A stretch of 20,206 nt of DNA. It comes from a virus. Position numbers and translations under genes: made by a program. The notes beneath the pieces are model-generated. The model ran no database searches. It had not been told where the DNA came from and worked only from the letters and a program-made list of their open reading frames with translations. This document shows, piece after piece, positions 7,349 to 13,945 of this stretch. The stretch is taken from the IMG/VR virus record IMGVR_UViG_3300033571_003951, positions 1 to 20,206 of that record. One strand, written 5' to 3'. The number at the start of each line of letters is the position of its first letter. Position 1 is the first letter of the stretch.

Positions 7349-7892
7349 TATTATGATTGACATTGAAAGTTTGGACACAAGCCCGTATTGCGTGATCCTT
7401 ACTATCGGTGCAGTCAGGTTTGATCCTAAAGGAGATGGGGTAGTAGAGAAACTAGAATTACGACCAACCATAGAAGATCAAACAGAGCAATACAATCGAA
7501 TAATTAATGATGACACTATACGCTGGTGGAGTGAGCAAAGTCCTGCGGCATTAGAAGAGGCTATGAGTGATCATGGTCGCCAAAGTTTAAAAGATTGTAT
7601 GGAACAACTTTACAAGTTTTGTTGGAATCGTCGTGCTGTATGGAGTCATGGTGCACCCTTCGACGTAGTAGTAATGGAAACTGCAATGCGTCAAACTCTA
7701 ACGGATAAACCTAATCCTATTCCGTGGCCTTTCTATACAGTGCGTGATACTAGAACATTATTTGAAATTGCAGGTGTAAAACTTAAAGACGGTGGTCACA
7801 AGACCTCACACAAAGCAGTAGAAGATGCAGAGCGACAAGCAATAGTAGTGCAACAGGCATATAAAAAATTAATGAAGGCAGGATTTTTATGA
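7338..7892 (+). CDS. dexA: DexA-like 3'-5' exonuclease (DEDDh)
   Basis: 184 residues. The DnaQ-fold catalytic set is complete: D8 and E10 in MIDIESL, D109 in GAPFDVVV, H158 and D163 in SHKAVEDA (H-X4-D, the DEDDh type). The segment TIRWWSEQSPAA (60-71) matches the IEWWKNQSPEA region of T4 DexA, a 3'-5' DNA exonuclease. Related DnaQ-fold proteins include RNA-directed members (Rv2179c type), so the substrate is not certain. The gene overlaps the preceding one by 11 bases and shares ATGA with the Rieske gene, so exonuclease and oxygenase are co-translated. Confidence 0.87.
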   Translation: MANDIMIDIESLDTSPYCVILTIGAVRFDPKGDGVVEKLELRPTIEDQTEQYNRIINDDTIRWWSEQSPAALEEAMSDHGRQSLKDCMEQLYKFCWNRRAVWSHGAPFDVVVMETAMRQTLTDKPNPIPWPFYTVRDTRTLFEIAGVKLKDGGHKTSHKAVEDAERQAIVVQQAYKKLMKAGFL

Positions 7893-8854
7893 CATATCTA
7901 ATATCAAAACTAAACGCAGAAAATAACACAATTATACCTGTACCCCAATATAACAATAGAGTTGCAGTACAAAATGTTAGTGACAAACTGTCCTTAATAT
8001 CAAACTCATGTTTGCACCGTGGTGCAATTATGGTAAAAGAAAAACAAAAATACACAGGTAGTCTGACTTGTCCACTGCATCATTGGGCATATGATACTGA
8101 TGGCAAACTTATCGGAGAACCAATAGACGGTGCTAAAGGATGTTTAAAAACATATGATGTAGTAGAATGGAACAATTTATTATTTAAAGATAAGGCACCA
8201 AACATAGAACTATCACCTCACTTAAAAGACTACTTTGATATGAGCCATTATGTTCATACTAAAACTGAAACTATGGTAGTCAACAGTAGTTGGGAAGTGT
8301 TTATGGAAGTATATTTAGATTTATATCATGTGAAACCATATCATCCTGGCTTAGGTAATTTTGTTGATATGAATAACTACAAGTGGCACTTTGGTGATAA
8401 TTGGAGTTTACAAGAAGTTATGTTAACTCCTAATTTGTACGAAAATCCTAATCCACACTTTTTAGAAATGCAAGAGCGAATCCGCAAAGATTATCCCGAT
8501 ACAAAACATGGTGCACTTTGGTTAACAATCTATCCTAACATTATGGTAGAATGGTATCCTAATACACTTGTTGTTAGTACGATTTGGCCAGGCACAACTA
8601 GTAATACGAGTTTTAATGTGATAGAATATCATCACTTAGATAGTGTGTTTGGGTTTGATCCAGAATTTATGATGACACAATTTAAAGCGTATGAAAGCAC
8701 CGCACTTGAAGATGCTGAAATTTGTGAACGCATAGAGCAAGGAAGAATTAAACCCGCAACCAACTATCCATATCACCCTGAACTAGAAAAAGGTATAGGT
8801 AAGTTTTACGAATGGTATAGTAAAAATAATACACACTTGTTAGAAACATTATGA
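7889..8854 (+). CDS. Rieske non-heme iron oxygenase, alpha-subunit type
   Basis: 321 residues. The N-terminal Rieske domain holds a canonical [2Fe-2S] motif C41-X-H43-X17-C61-X2-H64. The catalytic domain has D144-X2-H147-X4-H152, matching the bridging aspartate and the two histidine ligands of ring-hydroxylating oxygenases, and D275 in an EDAEICERIEQG context matches the third ligand. The YPNIMVEWYP segment (215-224) is typical of the family. All metal ligands are therefore present. Such enzymes insert oxygen from O2 into organic substrates using electrons from a separate reductase; none is coded here, so a host reductase would be needed. The substrate cannot be told from the sequence. ATGA overlaps on both sides bind it to the exonuclease and the polymerase-like gene. 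Confidence 0.9.
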   Translation: MTYLISKLNAENNTIIPVPQYNNRVAVQNVSDKLSLISNSCLHRGAIMVKEKQKYTGSLTCPLHHWAYDTDGKLIGEPIDGAKGCLKTYDVVEWNNLLFKDKAPNIELSPHLKDYFDMSHYVHTKTETMVVNSSWEVFMEVYLDLYHVKPYHPGLGNFVDMNNYKWHFGDNWSLQEVMLTPNLYENPNPHFLEMQERIRKDYPDTKHGALWLTIYPNIMVEWYPNTLVVSTIWPGTTSNTSFNVIEYHHLDSVFGFDPEFMMTQFKAYESTALEDAEICERIEQGRIKPATNYPYHPELEKGIGKFYEWYSKNNTHLLETL

Positions 8855-9423
8855 AATTTAAAAGTGACATTGACATAGACTTTGGTAATCGTGATTTGAT
8901 ATTAGAACATATCAAGCATATACCTGCTGCTATGCGAAATGTTAAACCTATACGTAAACACGCAACTGGGATATATGTCACCGAAATACCATATGATGCA
9001 CTTAATGATATGGCAAATATTGATTACAGTGATGCTGAAAAACGAGGATATTTAAAATTAGATTTTTTGAATGTGCATGTTTATGATAAGGTAAAAGATG
9101 AAAAACATTTGCTTTCATTAATGAAAGAACCTAATTGGAACAGATTACAAGAAACATCATTTGTTGAAAAATTAATTCATTTAAGTAATCATCATAAAAA
9201 TATTATTAAAATGCCAGAGCCTATAGACAGCATACCACGACTTGCTATGTTTTTGGCTTGTATTAGGCCTGCAAAGAAACACCTACTTGGTGAAAAATGG
9301 GCAGTAGTTAGTAAAACAGTGTGGGATAAAACAGAGGATGGTTATAGTTTCAAAAAAGCACATGGTGTTGCCTATGCTCATTTAGTTGTACTACATATGA
9401 ATTTATTAGAAGAAGGGATTTAA
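8851..9423 (+). CDS. Mini DNA polymerase III alpha-like (C-family) protein
   Basis: 190 residues. Motifs occur in the order of bacterial Pol III alpha (DnaE). DIDIDFGNRDLILEHI (6-21) resembles the PDFDVDF catalytic motif and its helix. RKHATG (35-40) resembles GKHAGG. GYLKLDFLNV (66-75) resembles GLVKFDFLGL with the third catalytic aspartate. IPRLAMFLACIRPA (128-141) resembles MIALVALFRPG, and FKKAHGVAYAHLVV (167-180) resembles FNKSHSAAYALVS. D8, D10 and D71 would be the catalytic triad. DnaE is about 1160 residues, so PHP, thumb, most fingers, beta-binding and OB parts are absent. Whether it polymerises DNA is unknown; it may be a relic with another job. Resemblance was judged from memory of DnaE motifs. 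Confidence 0.7.
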   Translation: MKFKSDIDIDFGNRDLILEHIKHIPAAMRNVKPIRKHATGIYVTEIPYDALNDMANIDYSDAEKRGYLKLDFLNVHVYDKVKDEKHLLSLMKEPNWNRLQETSFVEKLIHLSNHHKNIIKMPEPIDSIPRLAMFLACIRPAKKHLLGEKWAVVSKTVWDKTEDGYSFKKAHGVAYAHLVVLHMNLLEEGI

Positions 9424-9800
9424 GACATTCGCTTGACTAGAGTAATGGACTTTCGTTTTGATTTACGTTTACTTAATTCTAGCATACTACAGATAGGTCC
9501 ATGTAATATAATCAAGCTTTTGTTATTAAAGGTCCTTAAGTAGGGCTTAAACTGGTTCCATTCATCCTTTAGGAACATATTAATTGGAACTAATCGATTA
9601 CTTTCCCACCACCACACATCCCCCAGTTCTAGAAATTTCTCTCTTAGTTGGTGATGTACGATTGCTCCATAATCGTAGATAGTTGTAACCACGTCATCTC
9701 TATTTTGCACTATTCCGACATAATCCTGTCCTGCATATGAGCAAACTGTTATAAAGGGGTGATTTTCGCTTAGTTTTTTAAAAAATTCGTTATGTATCAT
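9420..9800 (-). CDS. Conserved phage protein on the minus strand
   Basis: 126 residues, the only minus-strand gene I support. It contains CSYAGQDYVGIVQNRDD, a WWWESNRLVPINMF block, and a very basic C-terminus (KRKSKRKSITLVKR). I recognise the type from marine T4-like phages but know no function. I chose the ATG at 9800; an in-frame TTG at 9815 would add five residues. A GATAAATA motif (9826-9819 read on the minus strand) lies 18 bases upstream, suggesting late expression. Its stop overlaps the stop of the convergent polymerase-like gene by four bases, with no terminator between. Confidence 0.78.
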   Translation of the reverse strand: MIHNEFFKKLSENHPFITVCSYAGQDYVGIVQNRDDVVTTIYDYGAIVHHQLREKFLELGDVWWWESNRLVPINMFLKDEWNQFKPYLRTFNNKSLIILHGPICSMLELSKRKSKRKSITLVKRMS

Positions 9801-9818
9801 TTTTGGTTCGAACAAGGA

Positions 9819-9826
9819 TATTTATC
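9819..9826 (-). promoter_or_regulatory. T4-type late promoter motif (GATAAATA), minus strand
   Basis: On the minus strand this reads GATAAATA, one mismatch from the T4 late consensus TATAAATA. It lies 18 bases before the ATG at 9800 and is divergent from the perfect motif at 9851. Confidence 0.55.
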
Positions 9827-9850
9827 AATTTTGGTAATGAATAATATTTT

Positions 9851-9858
9851 TATAAATA
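9851..9858 (+). promoter_or_regulatory. T4-type late promoter (TATAAATA)
   Basis: A perfect TATAAATA, the octamer recognised in T4 by gp55 sigma with the gp45 clamp. The predicted start, about 6 bases after the motif, is near 9864, giving a leader of about 95 bases to the GTG at 9960. Confidence 0.72.
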
Positions 9859-9959
9859 CATGAAAGGAGCTTACTGTGTATTCAACAAGTGTTTATCTAT
9901 TTACACCAAGACAAATTGTTGTCTTTTTCAGTGGGAACTCACCAAGGAGGTATCAAATA

Positions 9960-10622
9960 GTGTATGCAAAAAATCTTAAACTAAACAAAGGTGTAGACAA
10001 CAAGTTTCAATTTCAATTCTTAAATCAAGAGCAAAAACCAGTGGACATCACAGGATTAGAAATAAGCTTTAGATTAATAAATTATAATGGAACTGAAATA
10101 ATCCTAAGAAAATCACTTACTGGTACTTTAATGTTAAATGGGCTAGCAGAGATTGTACTCACAAGTAGTGAAATTGAAAATGTTGACACCCAAATGTGTT
10201 ACTATAGCTTAGAGATTGCTAGTTCTGGTCTTGACCTTCCTGTATTCGTAAATAGCGAGGCAGGTGCTAGAGGTGTGATAGATGTAGTAGATAGTGTTTT
10301 ACCCAGTTTTGTGCCAGCTACAGAAATAACGATTCCAAGTCATGCGATACCAAATAACAATACAGTAACTTACTTTAGTAGCGTATTATATACTACAGAT
10401 AATCCAATATTGACGATTCAACCGTACTTGGATAATTATTCAGGTAACATTCAAATACAAGGATCTACTCTTCCCGATAGTGAATGGTATAATATCGGAA
10501 ACGTGTATACATATTTGGGTAACACTGAAACAACAGGGTATACGATTAATGGTTATCACCCATACTTAAGATTGCAGTTTGTTAGCACACAGGGAAATAT
10601 AACACAAATTTTAGCCAGATAA
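9960..10622 (+). CDS. Virion protein with BppU-like N-terminal domain (tail/baseplate)
   Basis: 220 residues from the GTG at 9960, preceded by AAGGAGG at 9944-9950, the strongest Shine-Dalgarno in the window. The N-terminal part (LNKGVDNKFQFQF, then KPVDITGLEISFRLI) has the pattern of BppU-type baseplate N-domains. The C-terminal part has repeated beta strands and an NYSGNIQIQGS segment typical of phage structural proteins. An upstream in-frame GTG at 9876 also has an AAAGGAG (9863-9869), but the predicted late transcript starts inside that element and the extra 28 residues look non-domain. The upstream late motif agrees with a structural role. Exact position in the virion unknown. Confidence 0.72.
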   Translation: MYAKNLKLNKGVDNKFQFQFLNQEQKPVDITGLEISFRLINYNGTEIILRKSLTGTLMLNGLAEIVLTSSEIENVDTQMCYYSLEIASSGLDLPVFVNSEAGARGVIDVVDSVLPSFVPATEITIPSHAIPNNNTVTYFSSVLYTTDNPILTIQPYLDNYSGNIQIQGSTLPDSEWYNIGNVYTYLGNTETTGYTINGYHPYLRLQFVSTQGNITQILAR

Positions 10623-10624
10623 AC

Positions 10625-10653
10625 TTGTTATATCAAGAATACCATGCTAAAAT
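10625..10653 (+). promoter_or_regulatory. Early sigma70-type promoter, leaderless
   Basis: TTGTTA (10625-10630), a 17-bp spacer and TAAAAT (10648-10653). The ATG at 10660 is exactly 7 bases past the -10 end, so the predicted transcript starts on the A of ATG. No Shine-Dalgarno is possible. It drives the primase-helicase operon. Confidence 0.78.
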
Positions 10654-10659
10654 GTCAGT

Positions 10660-11628
10660 ATGTTTGACATCCTATCTTTAATTTCCGGCAGAAAAAAACA
10701 AACAAATAGTGGTTGGACTAGCTTTAACGCTATTTGTTGTGGACATCGCGGACATCGTCCTGACACACGATATAGAGGTGGCATAAAATTTAATGGCAAC
10801 GATTGGGTCATGCATTGTTTTAATTGTGGCTATTCTTGTAGCTTTACGTTAGGTAAATCGATTAACAATAAAACAAGACAGTTTTTGCAATGGTTAGGGG
10901 TTGACAAAGATCAAATTCAAAGATGGAACTTAGAAAGTTTACAGCAAAGAGATTTACTTGATATACTAATTAAAAAGAAAAAACCAACTAACATTAAGTT
11001 CAAAAGTAAGAAGTTACCTGACTGCGAACCGGTTGATGTTGAAAACACAGTACATAAAACATATGTTGACTATTTGGTAGCTAGAAAAGTTGACATTACA
11101 AAATATCAATTTTATGTAACTCCTAATTCTACAACAAGAAGTAAGCATGGCATCATTGTTCCCTATCTCTATCAGAATAACATTGTAGGACACACAACAA
11201 GATTTATTGATGGGAAGATTCCAAAATTCATTAATGATCAGCAGCTCGGATACGTATTTAATTTAGACAATCAAAAAGAATCATGGCAAATTTGTATAGT
11301 AACTGAAGGTATTTTTGATGCACTAAGCATCGATGGTGTAGCACTGATGCATGATGATATCAGTAATGAACAGGCTTTATTATTATCTCAACTTAATAAA
11401 AAAATTATTATAGTTCCTGATCGTGACAAATCAGGATTGAAGATAACAGACAGGGCATTAGAATTAGGATATCACGTAAGTTTACCTTATTGGGCAGATG
11501 ATGTTAAGGATGTCAATGATGCTGTAATAAAATATGGTAAATTACCAACACTGTTAAGTATATTAGAAAATGCTACAACAAGTAAAATTAAACTAGAGAT
11601 GAGGAAAAAGCAGATTGGTAGAATATAA
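10660..11628 (+). CDS. 61: gp61-like DNA primase
   Basis: 322 residues, close to the 342 of T4 gp61. The N-terminal zinc site uses C26/C27 with H29 or H32 and C53-X2-C56 (HCFNCGYS). A TOPRIM domain follows: E216 in VTEGIFDAL, then D254-R-D256 in VPDRDKSG, and a KDVNDAVIKYG tail motif (283-293). It makes RNA primers for lagging-strand synthesis and should act with the helicase encoded next, as gp61 and gp41 do in T4. The helicase start lies 14 bases inside its 3' end. Predicted to be translated from a leaderless mRNA. Confidence 0.9.
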   Translation: MFDILSLISGRKKQTNSGWTSFNAICCGHRGHRPDTRYRGGIKFNGNDWVMHCFNCGYSCSFTLGKSINNKTRQFLQWLGVDKDQIQRWNLESLQQRDLLDILIKKKKPTNIKFKSKKLPDCEPVDVENTVHKTYVDYLVARKVDITKYQFYVTPNSTTRSKHGIIVPYLYQNNIVGHTTRFIDGKIPKFINDQQLGYVFNLDNQKESWQICIVTEGIFDALSIDGVALMHDDISNEQALLLSQLNKKIIIVPDRDKSGLKITDRALELGYHVSLPYWADDVKDVNDAVIKYGKLPTLLSILENATTSKIKLEMRKKQIGRI

Positions 11629-13027
11629 CATAGAAACGCAAAAACTATTTTTGCGTATGATGATAACAAATGCTGAACTCTATACAAGAGTTACTAACAT
11701 TATAAATCCATTAAATTTCGATAAGTCTTTAAGACCCGTTGCGGAGTTATTCAAAACACATTCAGAAAGTTATAACGTACTGCCAGACAAATCTCAAATA
11801 CTAGCAGTCACTGGTTTAGAGATAGATCCTATTGATGAGTTATCTGATGGTCATTATGAATGGTTCTTAGATGAGTTTGAAAAGTTTACTAAGAGGCAAG
11901 AACTTGAACGTGCAATTTTAAAAGCGGCTGACTTACTAGAAAAGGGTACATACGATCCGGTTGAAAAATTAATTAAAGACGCTGTACAGATTAGTCTACA
12001 AAAAGATATGGGTACTGATTACTTTCTAGATCCTAAAGGTAGACTTATGATATTAAAATCTAGCAATGGTCAAAATAGTACAGGATGGCCATGCATGGAT
12101 AGTAAATTATATGGTGGCTTCAATCGCGGAGAACTGCAAATATTCGCAGGAGGAAGTGGTTCAGGTAAATCATTGTTCATGCAAAATCTTGCAGTTAATT
12201 GGGTTCAAGCAGGATTGAACGGAGTTTATGTTACACTAGAACTTAGTGAAGGTCTTTGTTCTATGCGTATCGATAGTATGATGACAGATACTAGTAGTCG
12301 AGATATTTTCAAAAATATCGATGATGTAGAAATGAAGGTCAAGATGGTTTCTAAAAAAGCCGGAAAACTGCGCATAAAATATATGCCAGCACAAAGCACA
12401 GTCAATGATTTAAGAGCATATTGTAAAGAACTAGAAGTACAAACTGGCATGAAGGTTGATTTCTTGTGTGTTGACTATTTGGACTTGTTGATGCCGGTTT
12501 CTGCTAAAGTTAGCCCAAGTGATTTGTTTGTCAAAGACAAATATGTTTCTGAAGAATTGAGAAATTTGGCAAAAGAATTGAACGTATTATTCGTAACAGC
12601 GTCACAGTTAAATCGCAGTGCGGTAGAAGAAATAGAATTTGATCACAGTCATATTTCAGGTGGTATCAGTAAAATTAATACAGCGGATAATGTATTTGGT
12701 ATTTTCACAAGTCGTAGCATGCGGGAACGTGGTCAATATCAGTTACAGTTGATGAAAACTAGAAGCAGTTCAGGTGTTGGTCAAAAGATTGAACTAGCGT
12801 TTGACGTAGAAACTCTTAGGATCACTGACCCCAATCCTGAAGATTCTCAGCAGTTTAATAAACCCAAACCAAATGCTAATGAACTATTAAGTCAGCTTAA
12901 GGCAAAATCTACAGTCAATGACACAAATTCAGCTATACAGGAAACAGTACAACCTGAGACTAAACGAGTGGTGGCCGACGTGAATTCATCCAAATTGAAG
13001 GCACTTCTGAACAACCTAACTAAGTGA
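11615..13027 (+). CDS. 41: gp41-like replicative DNA helicase (DnaB family)
   Basis: 470 residues, close to T4 gp41 (475). RecA-like core: Walker A GGSGSGKS (179-186), LELSE (208-212), Walker B LCVDYLD (284-290), sensor glutamine in VTASQLNRSA (Q331), and a probable arginine finger at KTRSSSG (R383). The N-terminal 130 residues are helical like the DnaB/gp41 hexamerisation and primase-binding region; the C-terminal 60 are low complexity. The start is TTG, giving MVEYN as in gp41 (MVEI); no ATG is near. GAGG upstream (within 11600-11605) may serve as ribosome-binding site. It unwinds DNA 5'-3' at the fork with the primase. Confidence 0.92.
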   Translation: MVEYNIETQKLFLRMMITNAELYTRVTNIINPLNFDKSLRPVAELFKTHSESYNVLPDKSQILAVTGLEIDPIDELSDGHYEWFLDEFEKFTKRQELERAILKAADLLEKGTYDPVEKLIKDAVQISLQKDMGTDYFLDPKGRLMILKSSNGQNSTGWPCMDSKLYGGFNRGELQIFAGGSGSGKSLFMQNLAVNWVQAGLNGVYVTLELSEGLCSMRIDSMMTDTSSRDIFKNIDDVEMKVKMVSKKAGKLRIKYMPAQSTVNDLRAYCKELEVQTGMKVDFLCVDYLDLLMPVSAKVSPSDLFVKDKYVSEELRNLAKELNVLFVTASQLNRSAVEEIEFDHSHISGGISKINTADNVFGIFTSRSMRERGQYQLQLMKTRSSSGVGQKIELAFDVETLRITDPNPEDSQQFNKPKPNANELLSQLKAKSTVNDTNSAIQETVQPETKRVVADVNSSKLKALLNNLTK

Positions 13028-13033
13028 TAAATA
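13026..13033 (+). promoter_or_regulatory. T4-type late promoter motif (GATAAATA)
   Basis: One mismatch from TATAAATA, overlapping the TGA stop of the helicase gene. The predicted start near 13039 leaves a leader of about 15 bases before the ATG at 13054. It would let the following three genes be expressed late, apart from the early primase-helicase unit. Confidence 0.55.
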
Positions 13034-13053
13034 CTATTAGGATATCTACCATT

Positions 13054-13299
13054 ATGCAAAGAAAAACCCGTAGCTTACTAGAAGAATTAGAGGCCCTTGG
13101 TGAAAATCGAGACACAAAATACTTGATAGAAAGTAGGGCTCATAACATCATTACCAGCGCCATAAATTTGTTAGAAATGATTAACAAGCATTACGATCCT
13201 GAAAAAGCAGCGATTTTAGAGCGCAAACTCTTAAACGCTATTAAATCTAGGGACCAAGGTAGATTTAGTAAAAGTTTAAGGAAAAACGATGAGGTATAA
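13054..13299 (+). CDS. Small conserved phage protein, helical
   Basis: 81 residues from ATG 13054. The alternative GTG at 13024 would read back through the late promoter motif, so I reject it. The protein is charged and almost wholly helical, with MQRKTRSLLEELEAL at the start and SAINLLEMINKHYDPEKA in the middle. I recall similar small proteins in marine T4-like phages with no assigned role. It overlaps the next gene by 11 bases. Confidence 0.74.
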   Translation: MQRKTRSLLEELEALGENRDTKYLIESRAHNIITSAINLLEMINKHYDPEKAAILERKLLNAIKSRDQGRFSKSLRKNDEV

Positions 13300-13945
13300 A
13301 GAATTAATTTCTGAAGCAAGTATCGGAGACATAGCCAAAAAGTGGCAATATTATCTAACAGGTACAGGAGGAACAAAAGCAGCAGAAGTAATGTTCCAAG
13401 ACGAATTCCTTAAAAAATTTAATCAGCGTACAAAATTAGCGATTGATAGTGCAAAATCTAGCGGTGTCCTTGCAAGTGGAAATGATATTAAAAAAATTGC
13501 AAATAATTTTCTTATGAATTATAAGTGGGAAGCGGATGCAGACCAACAAGAAAACTTAGATAGATTGTCAAACTTAGTTGCGCAAGAACCTAGTGGTTCG
13601 AATATCAATAAGTTAGGAAACTACCTATACTACATAGGAAGACAGCAGCAGGGCCAAGGTAAGAGAGAACCCACATTAGGAGAGCCTAGTTCTAGTCAAG
13701 AGAAACTTGGTTCGTCAACACAACAAGTTATAGCTTCTATAAACAAACTAACAGGATCGTCAAACTTTGATGATTTGGAAGCTATAGCTAAAACCGCAAT
13801 GACTTTATTGTACAAACAAAATCCTACAGCATATACAAAATTATATAGAGAAATAACCGGTACAGCAAATACTGCTCAGGATGATGACAATCCAAATATA
13901 GTTCGCGGATATAACGAATCTAAAAACTATAAAAAGAAAAAATGA
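13289..13945 (+). CDS. Putative internal head protein with capsid-targeting-like N-terminus
   Basis: 218 residues. The N-terminus MRYKELISEA resembles the targeting peptide of T4 internal proteins (MKTYQEFIAEA), which is cut by the gp21 prohead protease after a (L/I/F)-X-X-E site; here LISE (6-9) followed by A10 fits. The remainder is hydrophilic, glutamine- and serine-rich in the middle (residues about 110-150), with a basic KKKK end. This suggests, but does not prove, packaging inside the head. It overlaps genes on both sides (11 bases and ATGA) in a late-type operon. No enzymatic motif seen. Confidence 0.7.
   Translation: MRYKELISEASIGDIAKKWQYYLTGTGGTKAAEVMFQDEFLKKFNQRTKLAIDSAKSSGVLASGNDIKKIANNFLMNYKWEADADQQENLDRLSNLVAQEPSGSNINKLGNYLYYIGRQQQGQGKREPTLGEPSSSQEKLGSSTQQVIASINKLTGSSNFDDLEAIAKTAMTLLYKQNPTAYTKLYREITGTANTAQDDDNPNIVRGYNESKNYKKKK

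Noticed and set aside
9876-9959. A 28-residue N-terminal extension of the tail/baseplate protein from GTG 9876.
   Set aside because: The predicted late transcript begins near 9864, inside the Shine-Dalgarno that this start would need, and the domain pattern starts right after the better-spaced AAGGAGG and GTG 9960.
9860-9985. A 41-codon frame starting with ATG just after the perfect late promoter.
   Set aside because: It overlaps the strong Shine-Dalgarno and the start of the 9960 gene, has no ribosome-binding site itself and would start upstream of the predicted transcript start.
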